Shown one piece after another: positions 36,943 through 45,599 of a DNA stretch of 64,000 nucleotides; position 1 is the stretch's first letter, and each line of letters opens with the position of its first letter. The notes beneath the pieces are model-generated. The model made no database searches and was not told the DNA's origin. It was given only the letters and a program-made list of their open reading frames with translations. The stretch covers positions 496,001-560,000 of the forward strand of contig NZ_CP074441.1 of the NCBI RefSeq assembly GCF_018394055.1, read 5' to 3'. The position numbers and the translations under genes were made by a program. The DNA is from Weissella ceti (GTDB lineage: Bacteria > Bacillota > Bacilli > Lactobacillales > Lactobacillaceae).

Positions 36943-37551
36943 ATGACGTTACTTGAACAATATTGGAATACGCCATATATTAGCGATGAAATTGACTGGC
37001 CAATGATAGATATTGAGTTTGCTGCCAACATTTCACCGTTCAAAGCACATAATACAGATACGTACAATGAAGAGATGTTTATACAAGCTACCTTACAAAT
37101 GACAGAGCGATTCCAGAGCTTATTTCCTGAGGATACTGAGGTAGAAATAATCTTTAATATCCAACTAAACGAAGGGTATGACAGTTTAAATCGTGTTTTA
37201 CAAGCAATGAACGTATTTGGTCCCGCTAAGCATAGTGTTTCTTATACAGAGAGATTTGCAGATCCGGTAGCAAATCAAGATATGGAAGCGGAATCAAAAC
37301 AATTCTTTTTCGATAGTCATGTGGAGACTATTTTAGCTTCAGATATTTTTAAAGCGATTGCGAACAAGGATTTTCCGGATCGGTTACCGCAATTGTTTTC
37401 AAAAGAAATCGGCGAAGACTGGCAGGTGTACTTTGTTACGGCTGAGTTGATTTATTTCCCGTATGATGATCGTGGAGCAAACGTTATTTTTAAATCAATT
37501 GAAAAAAGAAATCGATATATTGCTGAAAATCCGGATGTTTTTATGGTGTAA
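36943..37551 (+). CDS. Uncharacterised protein, possibly DUF3885
   Basis: This 202-residue soluble, acidic protein has no signal or membrane span. The C-terminal FPYDDRGANVIFKSIEKRNR segment resembles the DDRG-containing end of DUF3885 proteins, whose role is unknown; I hold that match as tentative. GAGGAG (36931-36936) and the following ATG fix the start at 36943. Codon use is unadapted compared with ppaC, so it may be an accessory gene. Confidence 0.6.
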   Translation: MTLLEQYWNTPYISDEIDWPMIDIEFAANISPFKAHNTDTYNEEMFIQATLQMTERFQSLFPEDTEVEIIFNIQLNEGYDSLNRVLQAMNVFGPAKHSVSYTERFADPVANQDMEAESKQFFFDSHVETILASDIFKAIANKDFPDRLPQLFSKEIGEDWQVYFVTAELIYFPYDDRGANVIFKSIEKRNRYIAENPDVFMV

Positions 37552-37608
37552 GCGCTTGCTATATTTATTTTAGTCAGGTTAAAATAAATATATTGGGAGG
37601 ACTTACGT

Positions 37609-37809
37609 ATGGATAATAAAATGAGAGCTAAAATGACAGCCGTTATTATCGCAACTTTGATTGCGACGGCAGTATTTTTTCTGATAAAACCTAATTTGAA
37701 TCGTTCAACCCATGAAGAACCAACCCAGGTCTTGCTTGAGAGTCCCATTGATGAGACAACAGCACAAGAGAAAGAAATGATATCTAGTGTGCAAGACGAC
37801 AAAGATTAA
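37609..37809 (+). CDS. Small single-span membrane protein
   Basis: This 66-residue protein has one hydrophobic span (TAVIIATLIATAVFFLI, residues about 10-26) and an acidic, probably extracellular, C-terminal tail. A strong GGGAGG lies nine bases before the ATG, which supports translation. No family was recognised. It lies 57 bp after the DUF3885-like gene. Confidence 0.6.
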   Translation: MDNKMRAKMTAVIIATLIATAVFFLIKPNLNRSTHEEPTQVLLESPIDETTAQEKEMISSVQDDKD

Positions 37810-37926
37810 GTTATTGTGCAATAAACTCTTTGAATGCTATAAATAGTGTTTGAAGGGTTTTCTTTTGTGAATAGCGTACTAAATAGGTGTCAATATATGA
37901 GAGAAAACGAATGGGAGTGCAAGTAA

Positions 37927-38103
37927 ATGACATTTAAGCGAGCCTTTATCATTGGTTTTTCAGCCAGTTTAGTATCAAGTTTAACCGCTTGGGGCATAGG
38001 TGATTCACTCACTCGTGGTTGGAAAGCAGTTTGTTGCGCTGGAATTGGTGCATTATTTGGATTTGCACTAGATAAATTTTTATCCGGTGTGTTTAGTTCG
38101 TAA
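37927..38103 (+). CDS. Small hydrophobic protein of 58 residues
   Basis: The frame MTFKRAFIIGFSASLVS...FLSGVFSS contains two hydrophobic stretches rich in Gly and Ala (about residues 6-24 and 33-50), so it may be a two-span membrane peptide. GGGAG at 37913-37917 lies nine bases before the ATG. The stop is followed by a terminator about 40 bp on. It is too short for family assignment. Confidence 0.5.
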   Translation: MTFKRAFIIGFSASLVSSLTAWGIGDSLTRGWKAVCCAGIGALFGFALDKFLSGVFSS

Positions 38104-38143
38104 GCCTGAAAGAACATTCGCAGCATTCTTTTGAATACATAAT

Positions 38144-38178
38144 AAAAACCACCAGGACCTTAGTTCTGGTGGTTTTTG
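38144..38178. terminator. Bidirectional terminator between converging units
   Basis: AAAAACCACCAG pairs with CTGGTGGTTTTT, with A tracts before and T tracts after, so it can stop transcription from both sides. Confidence 0.93.
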
Positions 38179-38224
38179 TTTATTTAATTTGTTTTACGTA
38201 ACTCGCTACGACATGTATTTAAAT

Positions 38225-38854
38225 CTAATCGTTTAGATTGAAGAGGAACGCTTCAACTTTCGCAGCTGCGTTAATATCACCAATAAAGTAAATTTTGTCA
38301 CCAGGCTCTAAGGTTGCGTAGGGGCCAGGTGAGATTGTTAATTGTTCATGGCGTAGAATCCCAACTAGGGTTGTTCCAGTCATGTACCAAAAGTTTAATT
38401 CACTTAAACTCTTACCGTAAGCGTCTGAAGGTTCAATCAGATCCAATTCAAAAGGCGTAAGTGGATTTTTATGTTGGAAAGACTGAGATTGGTTAAAGAA
38501 CTTTGTCAAACTATCTTGCATACTACGTAATGTTGCTTGTTGTTCTGTAATTTGGTTCATCAAATCTGTTTTCAAATCAGTCAAAGTGTTTTTATCATCT
38601 TCTGCGCTAATAAAGTCGACTGCTTTTTCATACGATGTAATCACAGTACCGCTACCTTGACGTGTCTCAACGATTCCAACGTCCATTAAGACGTTAATCG
38701 CACGTCGAGCGGTTTCAGGAGAGACGTTATATTTAATGGCCACAGTAGAACGGGCCTGGACTTTATCACCAATATTTAAATTTTTGTCCACGATATCATG
38801 TGCAATATTGATTGCAATTTGGCGGTATCGAGGTGTTTGTTTAACTAATGCCAT
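38225..38854 (-). CDS. busR: BusR-type GntR/RCK_C osmoregulatory repressor
   Basis: This 209-residue protein joins an N-terminal GntR winged helix (about 1-72; YRQIAINIAHDIVDKNLNIG, then ETARRAINVL and ETRQGSGT) with a coiled-coil linker (about 85-125) and a C-terminal RCK_C (TrkA-C) domain ending GDKIYFIGD. This architecture is that of BusR, which represses betaine uptake and responds to cyclic di-AMP. It is divergent from exactly such a transporter, and an inverted repeat lies in the shared promoter region. ATG 38854 stands six bases from GTGAG; an in-frame TTG six bases upstream is less likely. Cyclic di-AMP binding is inferred from family. Confidence 0.85.
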   Translation of the reverse strand: MALVKQTPRYRQIAINIAHDIVDKNLNIGDKVQARSTVAIKYNVSPETARRAINVLMDVGIVETRQGSGTVITSYEKAVDFISAEDDKNTLTDLKTDLMNQITEQQATLRSMQDSLTKFFNQSQSFQHKNPLTPFELDLIEPSDAYGKSLSELNFWYMTGTTLVGILRHEQLTISPGPYATLEPGDKIYFIGDINAAAKVEAFLFNLND

Positions 38855-38981
38855 ATGCAACTCACTTTCTTTTTCTTACATATATGTATTAACTAAATTA
38901 TACGGCGGAAATTAAGTTGTGCAAGACCTAAAAATTGAAAAACAGAAAAGTTCAAGCGGGTAAACCGCTTTAAATAGGCAT

Positions 38982-39022
38982 TTGACAATGTGACAACCAT
39001 GTGTTTAACTAGTAGTTGTCAC
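38982..39022 (+). promoter_or_regulatory. Betaine transporter promoter with probable BusR operator
   Basis: TTGACA at 38982-38987 is a perfect -35. The inverted repeat GTGACAAC (38990-38997) and GTTGTCAC (39015-39022), 17 bp apart, covers the spacer, -10 and start region, the place expected for a repressor. A separate small hairpin (AAGCGG/CCGCTT, 38954-38970) lies just upstream. Confidence 0.65.
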
Positions 39023-39053
39023 TTAGGGGGATAAATGAAGTTGGGAGGAAATT

Positions 39054-40244
39054 ATGTCAAAAGTGAAAATTGAACACCTAACCAAAATTTTTGGTAAAAA
39101 GGTGAAGCCAGCTTTGAAGTTGGTAGAAGAAAATGTTTCTAAGACAGAAATCTTGGAAAAGACTGGTTCAACTGTTGGTGTATATGATGCCAACATTGAG
39201 ATTGAAGAAGGTGAAATCTTCGTTATCATGGGTCTATCAGGATCTGGTAAGTCAACGTTAATCCGTTTGCTTAACCGTTTGATCGAACCAACATCAGGAT
39301 CTATTTTCCTTGATGGAGAAGATATCTCTAAGATGGATAAGGAAGCACTCTTGAATGTTCGTCGTCAAAAGATGAGCATGGTCTTCCAAAACTTTGGATT
39401 GTTCCCACAACGAACAGTTCTAGAAAACACTGAATATGGATTGGAAGTACAAGGTGTTGCTAAGGAAGAACGTCAAGCCCGTGCCGAAAAGGCATTGGAT
39501 AACGCGAACCTATTAGCATTTAAGGATCAATATCCTAGCCAATTGTCTGGTGGTATGCAACAACGTGTCGGGCTTGCTCGTGCGTTAGCTAACGACCCAG
39601 AAATTCTATTGATGGATGAAGCGTTCTCAGCGCTTGACCCATTGATCCGTCGTGATATGCAAGATGAATTGTTGGAATTGCAAGAACGTTTCCGTAAGAC
39701 AATCATCTTCATTTCCCACGACTTGAACGAAGCATTGCGTATTGGTGACCGTATTGCCATCATGAAGGATGGTAAGGTTGTCCAAGTTGGTACTGGTGAA
39801 GATATCTTGACTAACCCAGCAAATGATTACGTACGTGCGTTTACAGAAGATATTGACCGTTCAAAGGTTTTGACTGCTGAAAACATCATGATTCAACCAT
39901 TAACAACTAACATCAGCGTCGATGGACCTAATGTTGCGTTGAAGAAGATGGCAACTGAAGAAGTTAGTGGATTGGTTGCGGTTGATCGTAACCGTCAATT
40001 CAAGGGATTCCTAACTAGTGATGCAGCGCTTAAGGCACGTCGTGAACAAATTCCGCTAACTGATGTGTTAGTAGATATGAAGACAGTTTCACAAGATATG
40101 TTGGTGGCTGATTTGATGCCATTGATTTCTGATTCACCGTCTCCATTGGCTGTTGTCGATGGTGGACGTTTGAAGGGTGTGGTCATTCGTGGTCGCGTGC
40201 TTGAAGCCTTAACCGAGAATTTGGAAGAGGAGGATAACGCATAA
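39054..40244 (+). CDS. busAA: Glycine betaine ABC transporter, ATP-binding subunit
   Basis: This 396-residue ATPase powers uptake of betaine during osmotic stress. Walker [10 protein letters not shown] is near residue 60, the Q loop [10 protein letters not shown] near 108, the signature LSGGMQQR near 163 and Walker [13 protein letters not shown] near 183. Residues about 275-390 form a pair of CBS domains, which in OpuA-type transporters sense ionic strength or cyclic di-AMP. GGGAGGA precedes the ATG. Its stop overlaps the start of the permease gene in TAATG. Confidence 0.93.
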   Translation: MSKVKIEHLTKIFGKKVKPALKLVEENVSKTEILEKTGSTVGVYDANIEIEEGEIFVIMGLSGSGKSTLIRLLNRLIEPTSGSIFLDGEDISKMDKEALLNVRRQKMSMVFQNFGLFPQRTVLENTEYGLEVQGVAKEERQARAEKALDNANLLAFKDQYPSQLSGGMQQRVGLARALANDPEILLMDEAFSALDPLIRRDMQDELLELQERFRKTIIFISHDLNEALRIGDRIAIMKDGKVVQVGTGEDILTNPANDYVRAFTEDIDRSKVLTAENIMIQPLTTNISVDGPNVALKKMATEEVSGLVAVDRNRQFKGFLTSDAALKARREQIPLTDVLVDMKTVSQDMLVADLMPLISDSPSPLAVVDGGRLKGVVIRGRVLEALTENLEEEDNA

Positions 40245-41947
40245 TGGATTATCAAATTCCAATTGCCCAAACTGTTGAAAATATTGTTGATTGGATGACA
40301 TCAAGTTGGGCTGGATTCTTTAATGTCATTCAAGCTGGTGGTCAAGGGGGAATGGATGCCATTTCAAACATGTTGTTAGCAGTGCCTGCATTGTTGATGA
40401 TTGCTGGAATGACTATTTTCGCTTTCCTTGCCAGTGGTAAGAAGTACGGTTTCCCGTTGTTTACATTGGGTGGACTATTGTTGATTTGGAACCAAGGTTT
40501 GTGGTCAGATTTGATGCAAACAACAACATTGGTTATGATTTCAAGTCTTGTGGCGATTATCATTGGGGTTCCATTGGGAATCTGGATGGCTAAGTCAGAT
40601 ACAGTTGCTAAGATTGTGCAACCATTGCTTGACTTCATGCAAACAATGCCTGGATTCGTTTACTTGATTCCAGCCGTTGCCTTCTTCGGTATCGGAGTTG
40701 TGCCGGGTGTATTCGCATCATTCATCTTTGCTTTGCCACCTACAGTGCGTATGACTAATCTAGGTATTCGCCAAGTGCCAAAGGAAATGACTGAAGCGGC
40801 TGATTCATTTGGATCAACACCAAAGCAAAAGTTGTTTAAGGTTGAATTGCCACTAGCCAAGTCAACAATCTTGGCTGGTGTTAACCAAACAATCATGTTG
40901 GCATTGTCAATGGTTGTTATTGCCTCAATGGTTGGGGCACCTGGTCTTGGACAAGGTGTTCTAGCAGCCGTACAACACGCTGACGTTGGTAATGGATTCG
41001 TTAATGGACTTGCCTTGGTTATCTTGGCAATTATCATTGATCGTTTCACACAAAAGTTGAACCCTGAAAAGGCGCCAACAAATGATAAGCCAGCTGCGTG
41101 GCGTAAGTGGTTGGGTTGGTTGACAGCCGCTGCTTTGGTTATTGGTGGTTTGAGCAGTGTCTTTGCCTCAACTGACCAAAATGACAAGCATGTTAACTTG
41201 GCATATGTACAATGGGACTCAGAAGTTGCCTCAACAAACGTTTTGGCCGAAGTTCTACGTGAACAAGGAATTGATGTGACAATGACACCGTTGGACAACG
41301 CTGTTATGTGGCAATCAATTGCGCAAGGGCAAGCCGATGCGTCTGTATCAGCTTGGTTGCCTAACACACACAAGCCACAATACGATAAGTACAAGTCAGA
41401 TATTGGTGTGATTGGACAAAGCATGGAAGGTGCCAAAGTTGGACTAGTTGTTCCTTCATACATGGACGTTAAGAGCATCTCTGACTTGAAGTCACAAGCT
41501 AATAAGACAATTACTGGTATCGAACCTGGTGCCGGAATTATGACTGTTGCTGAAAAGACGATGGAAAAGTACCCTAACTTGAAGGGCTGGGACCTACAAG
41601 GTTCATCAACTGGTGCAATGACTGTTGCGCTAGGAAAGGCTATTCAAAACAAGGAAGAAATCGTGATTACTGGATGGACACCACACTGGATGTTCTCAAA
41701 GTATGATTTGAAGTATCTAGAAGATCCTGAAGGAACAATGGGAACTGCTGAAACAATCAGTACTATTGCTCGTAAGGGATTGGCAGATGACCAACCAGAA
41801 GCCTTTGATATTATGTCTAAGTTCAACTGGACATCAAAGGATATGGAAAAGGTTATGTTGGCTATTCAAGATGGAAAGTCTCCTGAAGAAGCTGCCAAGG
41901 ATTGGATCAAGGATAACCAATCTAAGGTTGATGAATGGACTAAGTAA
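40244..41947 (+). CDS. busAB: Glycine betaine ABC transporter, permease fused to substrate-binding domain
   Basis: This 567-residue fusion has an N-terminal permease of about 300 residues (EAA-like loop near PKEMTEAADSFGSTPKQ) and a C-terminal OpuAC-type binding domain (about 310-567) that begins DKHVNLAYVQWDSE. Fusion of the two is the rule in the lactic-acid-bacterial BusA/OpuA systems. Trp residues in AWLPNTHK and TGWTPHWMF suit the aromatic box that binds quaternary ammonium. Translation is coupled to the ATPase by a 1-base overlap, with GAGGAGG just upstream. Confidence 0.93.
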   Translation: MDYQIPIAQTVENIVDWMTSSWAGFFNVIQAGGQGGMDAISNMLLAVPALLMIAGMTIFAFLASGKKYGFPLFTLGGLLLIWNQGLWSDLMQTTTLVMISSLVAIIIGVPLGIWMAKSDTVAKIVQPLLDFMQTMPGFVYLIPAVAFFGIGVVPGVFASFIFALPPTVRMTNLGIRQVPKEMTEAADSFGSTPKQKLFKVELPLAKSTILAGVNQTIMLALSMVVIASMVGAPGLGQGVLAAVQHADVGNGFVNGLALVILAIIIDRFTQKLNPEKAPTNDKPAAWRKWLGWLTAAALVIGGLSSVFASTDQNDKHVNLAYVQWDSEVASTNVLAEVLREQGIDVTMTPLDNAVMWQSIAQGQADASVSAWLPNTHKPQYDKYKSDIGVIGQSMEGAKVGLVVPSYMDVKSISDLKSQANKTITGIEPGAGIMTVAEKTMEKYPNLKGWDLQGSSTGAMTVALGKAIQNKEEIVITGWTPHWMFSKYDLKYLEDPEGTMGTAETISTIARKGLADDQPEAFDIMSKFNWTSKDMEKVMLAIQDGKSPEEAAKDWIKDNQSKVDEWTK

Positions 41948-41968
41948 TAATACGATTAAATAAATTGA

Positions 41969-42010
41969 AGCCTAACGCACATACGTTATATATGTGCGTT
42001 AGGCTTTTTA
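41969..42010 (+). terminator. Strong terminator of the betaine transporter operon
   Basis: A 14-bp perfect stem (GCCTAACGCACATA / TATGTGCGTTAGGC) and T tail. Confidence 0.97.
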
Positions 42011-42134
42011 TGTACAGTTCCCGCTATTCTTGATAAAATTGAATTTGTGTATCCAGGATAGAGTATATGAAACAACATTCTGATTTGTATATTTTGCTGA
42101 TTAAATTTTTAAAACATTCTATAAGGAGTAATAT

Positions 42135-43901
42135 ATGTTTCAGCTGATAAAAAAATGGTGGCCAGAGGCGATGTTAATCGTGCTACCGGGGTTATTGATG
42201 TTACCACTGATGCTAACACATCAAATTCATTATAAAGTGGACCTATGGTTTCAAATGATGCGAATTCAGGAGATGAATGGGTATTTTCAGAATTTTACGT
42301 GGCCAGGATTAGGTAATATCTATTCATTTGGTCAATCAGGACAATTGATCCAAGGTATGTATCCTTCCTTTACATTAGGGATACTCGTATTGGTTACGGG
42401 ATTCTTGGGAGCGATGAATCAAGTTTATGCCATTATTCTATTGATGATTATTTTGATGAGTATGTCATACTATTGGTTCTTTAATAAAATGTTGAAAAAT
42501 GAAGTGATTTCATTTTTCTCAGCTATTATCGTTACGTATCCAATGGCGTTTATTTGTGCCATTGAACGTGGACAATTTGGCCTAGTATTAGCCAGCGTTT
42601 TCTTGCCCTTGGTATTTTGGGGATTTTACAAAATGCAAGACACTGATGACAAAACAGCTTATTGGTGGATTGGGTTAGGCGTTGGTTTAATCTGGCTAAC
42701 GCACGTGTCATCAGGAATCTTCGTTGTCGTACTTGTTATGATTATGGGAACTGTTGATTTAGTTCTTGGACGTAAAAACTTTTTGAAGTATGTTTACTCT
42801 GGAATTATCGCCGGTGTTATTGCTTTACCAACGTTATTAAAACTAGTGACACTAAAGAGTAGTATGTTAGGTGTTGTAGAATATGGCTTAGATGCGAAAA
42901 TTACATTATTGAATATCTTTAGTCCACTTTGGACTGGTGGTCGTGATTTCATGACCGTTTTGCCGATGGTTGGTCTAATCTATGTAATTGCAACCGTGTA
43001 CAAAAATACGAAGTTTAAAGGATTGAAAGCAACAGCCATTATTATGGCACTAATGTGTAGTACTGCCGGATACCTTGTATTCTTTAGGCCACTACAATTT
43101 CCAGACCGTTTTTTGGCATACGCATTGCCATTAGCAATGTTTGTCATGTTGTTAGAACTGCCAACCATGATGAAAAAATGGTCAAAAGAAAATCAACGTA
43201 TTTTATACCTAGTACTTGTCTTTATGGCAATTGTACCCGCAGCCAATAGCGCATTACGTGTTCGTGATTTTGTGACGAAGCATCCAACGTGGCAAAGTGA
43301 ACAAAACTTCTTGCGTACACGTACGACTGCAGATAAGGATTCATTGTTAGATCAAAAATTCCGATTTGCTCGTACGTATACTGATTACACGCCAATTCAG
43401 CAACAAAAAACGGCTGAAAAAGGTGCTGAAGCCTACATTGGTTCAAAACAAATGCGAGATGTAAATGAAGCGCAATCCGTTCGATTAACTGGATTTGATA
43501 GTTCTGAAATTAAAATGAAAATACCGAACGCACCCAAGCATCTGGATAATGAAATCGCAGCCAAGAACTATGTGATTCCTTATCAACCAGCCACAAATAT
43601 GCATGCAGAAAAACGTACCCTAACAATGGATGTAAACGTAAGTAAAAAAGGACTGTATGATTTGCCGTTTTGGATGTACCCACATATTAAATATACTGTC
43701 TTAGTAGATGGACAAGCAGTAACACCACATGCATCAAATCAAGGGCGCATGAGTGTGCCGTTGAAAACGGGGAAGCAAACTGTATCCATCACACAAAACT
43801 TACCAATTTCAATCATTGCAGCATATATGATCAGTTGGGGAATGTTAATAGTAGGCGTTTATTTCCTCGCACGTCCTAAAAACCGTAAACAAGGGGCGTA
43901 A
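42135..43901 (+). CDS. Polytopic membrane protein, YfhO/PTPS-related type
   Basis: This 588-residue protein has about twelve hydrophobic spans over residues 10-370, an extracytoplasmic soluble region (about 385-550), and a final span with RPKNRK. The layout (helices, then exported domain) and the MYPSFTLG, ERGQFGLVLASVFLPLVFWGFY and LTHVSSGIF segments suit the GT-C-like membrane proteins annotated as 6-pyruvoyl-tetrahydropterin-synthase-related or YfhO. Some relatives add sugars to wall polymers. No catalytic residue can be named here. AAGGAG precedes the ATG. Confidence 0.65.
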   Translation: MFQLIKKWWPEAMLIVLPGLLMLPLMLTHQIHYKVDLWFQMMRIQEMNGYFQNFTWPGLGNIYSFGQSGQLIQGMYPSFTLGILVLVTGFLGAMNQVYAIILLMIILMSMSYYWFFNKMLKNEVISFFSAIIVTYPMAFICAIERGQFGLVLASVFLPLVFWGFYKMQDTDDKTAYWWIGLGVGLIWLTHVSSGIFVVVLVMIMGTVDLVLGRKNFLKYVYSGIIAGVIALPTLLKLVTLKSSMLGVVEYGLDAKITLLNIFSPLWTGGRDFMTVLPMVGLIYVIATVYKNTKFKGLKATAIIMALMCSTAGYLVFFRPLQFPDRFLAYALPLAMFVMLLELPTMMKKWSKENQRILYLVLVFMAIVPAANSALRVRDFVTKHPTWQSEQNFLRTRTTADKDSLLDQKFRFARTYTDYTPIQQQKTAEKGAEAYIGSKQMRDVNEAQSVRLTGFDSSEIKMKIPNAPKHLDNEIAAKNYVIPYQPATNMHAEKRTLTMDVNVSKKGLYDLPFWMYPHIKYTVLVDGQAVTPHASNQGRMSVPLKTGKQTVSITQNLPISIIAAYMISWGMLIVGVYFLARPKNRKQGA

Positions 43902-43911
43902 AGAAGTGATT

Positions 43912-44109
43912 ATGACAACTATTAAAAAATACGCTGGTATTATTTCATTGACAAGCTCGCTAATATTGTTGGGATTGTTGTGGTTATCTGTTGCTATGGA
44001 CGATACTAATGTTCGATTAATTACAACAGGTTACATGATTGTCTATTTGATGTTTGGTAAGTGGTTAAAAAAGCAACGTCAAGAAGAAAAACAAGAAAAT
44101 AAAAATTAA
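43912..44109 (+). CDS. Small two-span membrane protein
   Basis: This 65-residue protein has two hydrophobic stretches (about 8-27 and 35-50) and a charged tail (KKQRQEEKQENKN). It starts 10 bp after the preceding membrane-protein gene, so it may be a partner of that protein. An in-frame GTG six bases upstream (43906) is the alternative start; the ribosome site (AAGAAG) is weak. No family recognised. Confidence 0.55.
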   Translation: MTTIKKYAGIISLTSSLILLGLLWLSVAMDDTNVRLITTGYMIVYLMFGKWLKKQRQEEKQENKN

Positions 44110-44128
44110 TCATTATCAAAAAATTTAG

Positions 44129-44158
44129 AAAGAGTCAGTTTAACTGGCTCTTTTTTTG
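44129..44158 (+). terminator. Terminator
   Basis: AAAGAGTCAG pairs with CTGGCTCTTT, then a T tract. Confidence 0.9.
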
Positions 44159-44178
44159 TTGTTTTTAAAATGAGTCCT

Positions 44179-44208
44179 TTGGTAAAGTGAGTAGTTTTCA
44201 GGTATAAT
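44179..44208 (+). promoter_or_regulatory. Promoter of the GNAT gene
   Basis: TTGGTA (44179-44184) and TATAAT (44203-44208), 18 bp spacing, give a start near 44215. Confidence 0.6.
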
Positions 44209-44240
44209 ATATATAAATGATTAAAAAGGGGATACAACGT

Positions 44241-44756
44241 ATGCATTTAGTAGAAATGGATTCAACAAATGAAACATATTGGTGGTCAGTCTATGATGCT
44301 GCCTTCCCACCACATGAAAAATTGCCATTTGATCACATGAAAAAGATGGCTCGTCGTGCTGAAGAAGTGCACATGGCAGTGATCATCAATGACGAACAAT
44401 CAGTCGGGATTACATTGTATGTCACATTAGCAAACGATGAAGTGTTTATTCTATTCTTGGCGATTGATCCAGCATTACAAGGACAAGGTATGGGAAGCCG
44501 TGTCTTGGACATGTTGAAGACAACATACCCAGGTGGTGTGATGCTTGAATGTGAGCAATTAGGTTTGAAGTCAGATAATGAATTGCAACGTGAACGTCGT
44601 TATGCATTTTATCAACGCAATGGTCTGCTAGATTCAGAATACATTACGGATAATCCGGCAGGGACTTTCCATCTAATGCGTTCAAATCCTGCGATGACAA
44701 CGGTTAGTTTAAAGGATGCGATGTTATTATTAGGACTAGAAACAAAAGTATATTAA
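44241..44756 (+). CDS. GNAT family N-acetyltransferase
   Basis: This 171-residue protein has the GNAT acetyl-CoA fold. VFILFLAIDPALQGQGMGSRVL near residue 75-95 contains the QGxGxGSR pyrophosphate loop, and RRYAFYQRNGL near 128 is the usual motif B end. The acceptor substrate is unknown. AAGGGGA at 44227-44233 favours ATG 44241. The in-frame ATG at 44217 would sit almost at the predicted RNA start and would need leaderless initiation. A small membrane protein gene follows 19 bp later. Confidence 0.82.
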   Translation: MHLVEMDSTNETYWWSVYDAAFPPHEKLPFDHMKKMARRAEEVHMAVIINDEQSVGITLYVTLANDEVFILFLAIDPALQGQGMGSRVLDMLKTTYPGGVMLECEQLGLKSDNELQRERRYAFYQRNGLLDSEYITDNPAGTFHLMRSNPAMTTVSLKDAMLLLGLETKVY

Positions 44757-44775
44757 TTAACGAGGGATATTTACG

Positions 44776-44979
44776 ATGCTGCAGTTCAACGACATAGGCC
44801 TAATATATGCCATTATCTGTGGAATAAACGTCTTACTTGTTATCTTATGTATAAGACAAATCCGAGTAAATGTTATTCAACGAAATTGGACTTCAGCTTT
44901 AGTGTTCTTTTTGAATTTAGTAGGCTTATTGTTGGTCTTATATGTATTTGGTGAATCTGCGCATTTGATTTGGTTTTAA
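44776..44979 (+). CDS. Small two-span membrane protein
   Basis: This 67-residue protein has two hydrophobic helices (about 8-25 and 42-60) joined by a basic loop (RQIRVNVIQRNW). CGAGGG lies nine bases before the ATG. No family recognised; it is probably cotranscribed with the acetyltransferase. Confidence 0.6.
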   Translation: MLQFNDIGLIYAIICGINVLLVILCIRQIRVNVIQRNWTSALVFFLNLVGLLLVLYVFGESAHLIWF

Positions 44980-45192
44980 CAAGTAGTCGTTTAAGAAAAG
45001 ACAATCATTATGATGAGTATCTGGAGTACTACTCGCGAGATAAAGGCGTCAGCTGTGACGTGAGTCTTTGCTTATAAGTATGATACAGAGTATTTCGATG
45101 AGAAATGCTTTGTTAATAACATTTCGTCTTTCACGATAGAATTGTCGTGGATTTTATCAGATTTTAAATGATGTATAGGAAAGAGGGAAATC
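44980..45192 (+). other. Structured intergenic leader upstream of the Fe-S-type gene
   Basis: No gene of useful size is present. Three inverted repeats occur in a row: CGTCA/TGACG (within 45047-45060), GAAATG/CATTTC (about 45100-45125) and CACGA/TCGTG (about 45134-45152). The spacing and AT-rich linkers are compatible with a folded 5' leader. TATGAT (45079-45084) could instead be a -10. The AAAGAGGG just before 45193 is the ribosome site. Confidence 0.35.
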
Positions 45193-45543
45193 ATGGAATT
45201 AACTTTTAAGGATGCCGCAAAAGAACGCATTGAAAAGCGTTTGAATGATGACACAAAGCTTGTATTGGACTTTGATGATGGTGTTGGACCATTTTCAGAT
45301 GCAGCTTCATGCACATTGGACGTTGCGTTCTCACTAGTACTTTGTCGTCCTGACCAACTAACAGCTGATTACGACGAACATTTCACAAGTAACTTGGGTG
45401 ATGTGTACTACAAGGGCTACGCTGACACACAACTTGATGGACACATGATTGTTGATGTTGACAAGATGTTGCGTTACAAGTTGAGCGGTGACAGTGGGGT
45501 TATCGACCCTAATATGTTGCTTCGCGACGTACAAGCAAATTAA
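45193..45543 (+). CDS. Fe-S biosynthesis (HesB-like) domain protein
   Basis: This 116-residue protein fits the lactobacillar group of Fe-S_biosyn fold proteins (MELTFKDAAKERIEKRL, LVLDFDDGVGPFSD, ADTQLDGHMIVDVD). It lacks the three conserved cysteines of A-type carriers; only two scattered Cys (SCTLD, LCRPD) are present, so iron-sulfur binding is doubtful. The gene uses AAG, GAC and TTG as highly expressed genes do. It is monocistronic with its own terminator. Confidence 0.72.
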   Translation: MELTFKDAAKERIEKRLNDDTKLVLDFDDGVGPFSDAASCTLDVAFSLVLCRPDQLTADYDEHFTSNLGDVYYKGYADTQLDGHMIVDVDKMLRYKLSGDSGVIDPNMLLRDVQAN

Positions 45544-45550
45544 TAATGTA

Positions 45551-45586
45551 AAAAGACCCATTTTGTTAATTAATGGGTCTTTTTTA
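45551..45586 (+). terminator. Terminator
   Basis: AAAAGACCCATT pairs with AATGGGTCTTTT, then T residues. Confidence 0.93.
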
Positions 45587-45599
45587 TTAGGAAATGGAT

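Noticed and set aside
37552-37570. Possible cre site TGTAAGCGCTTGCT
   Set aside because: It has two consensus mismatches, overlaps a stop codon and is not linked to a carbohydrate gene.
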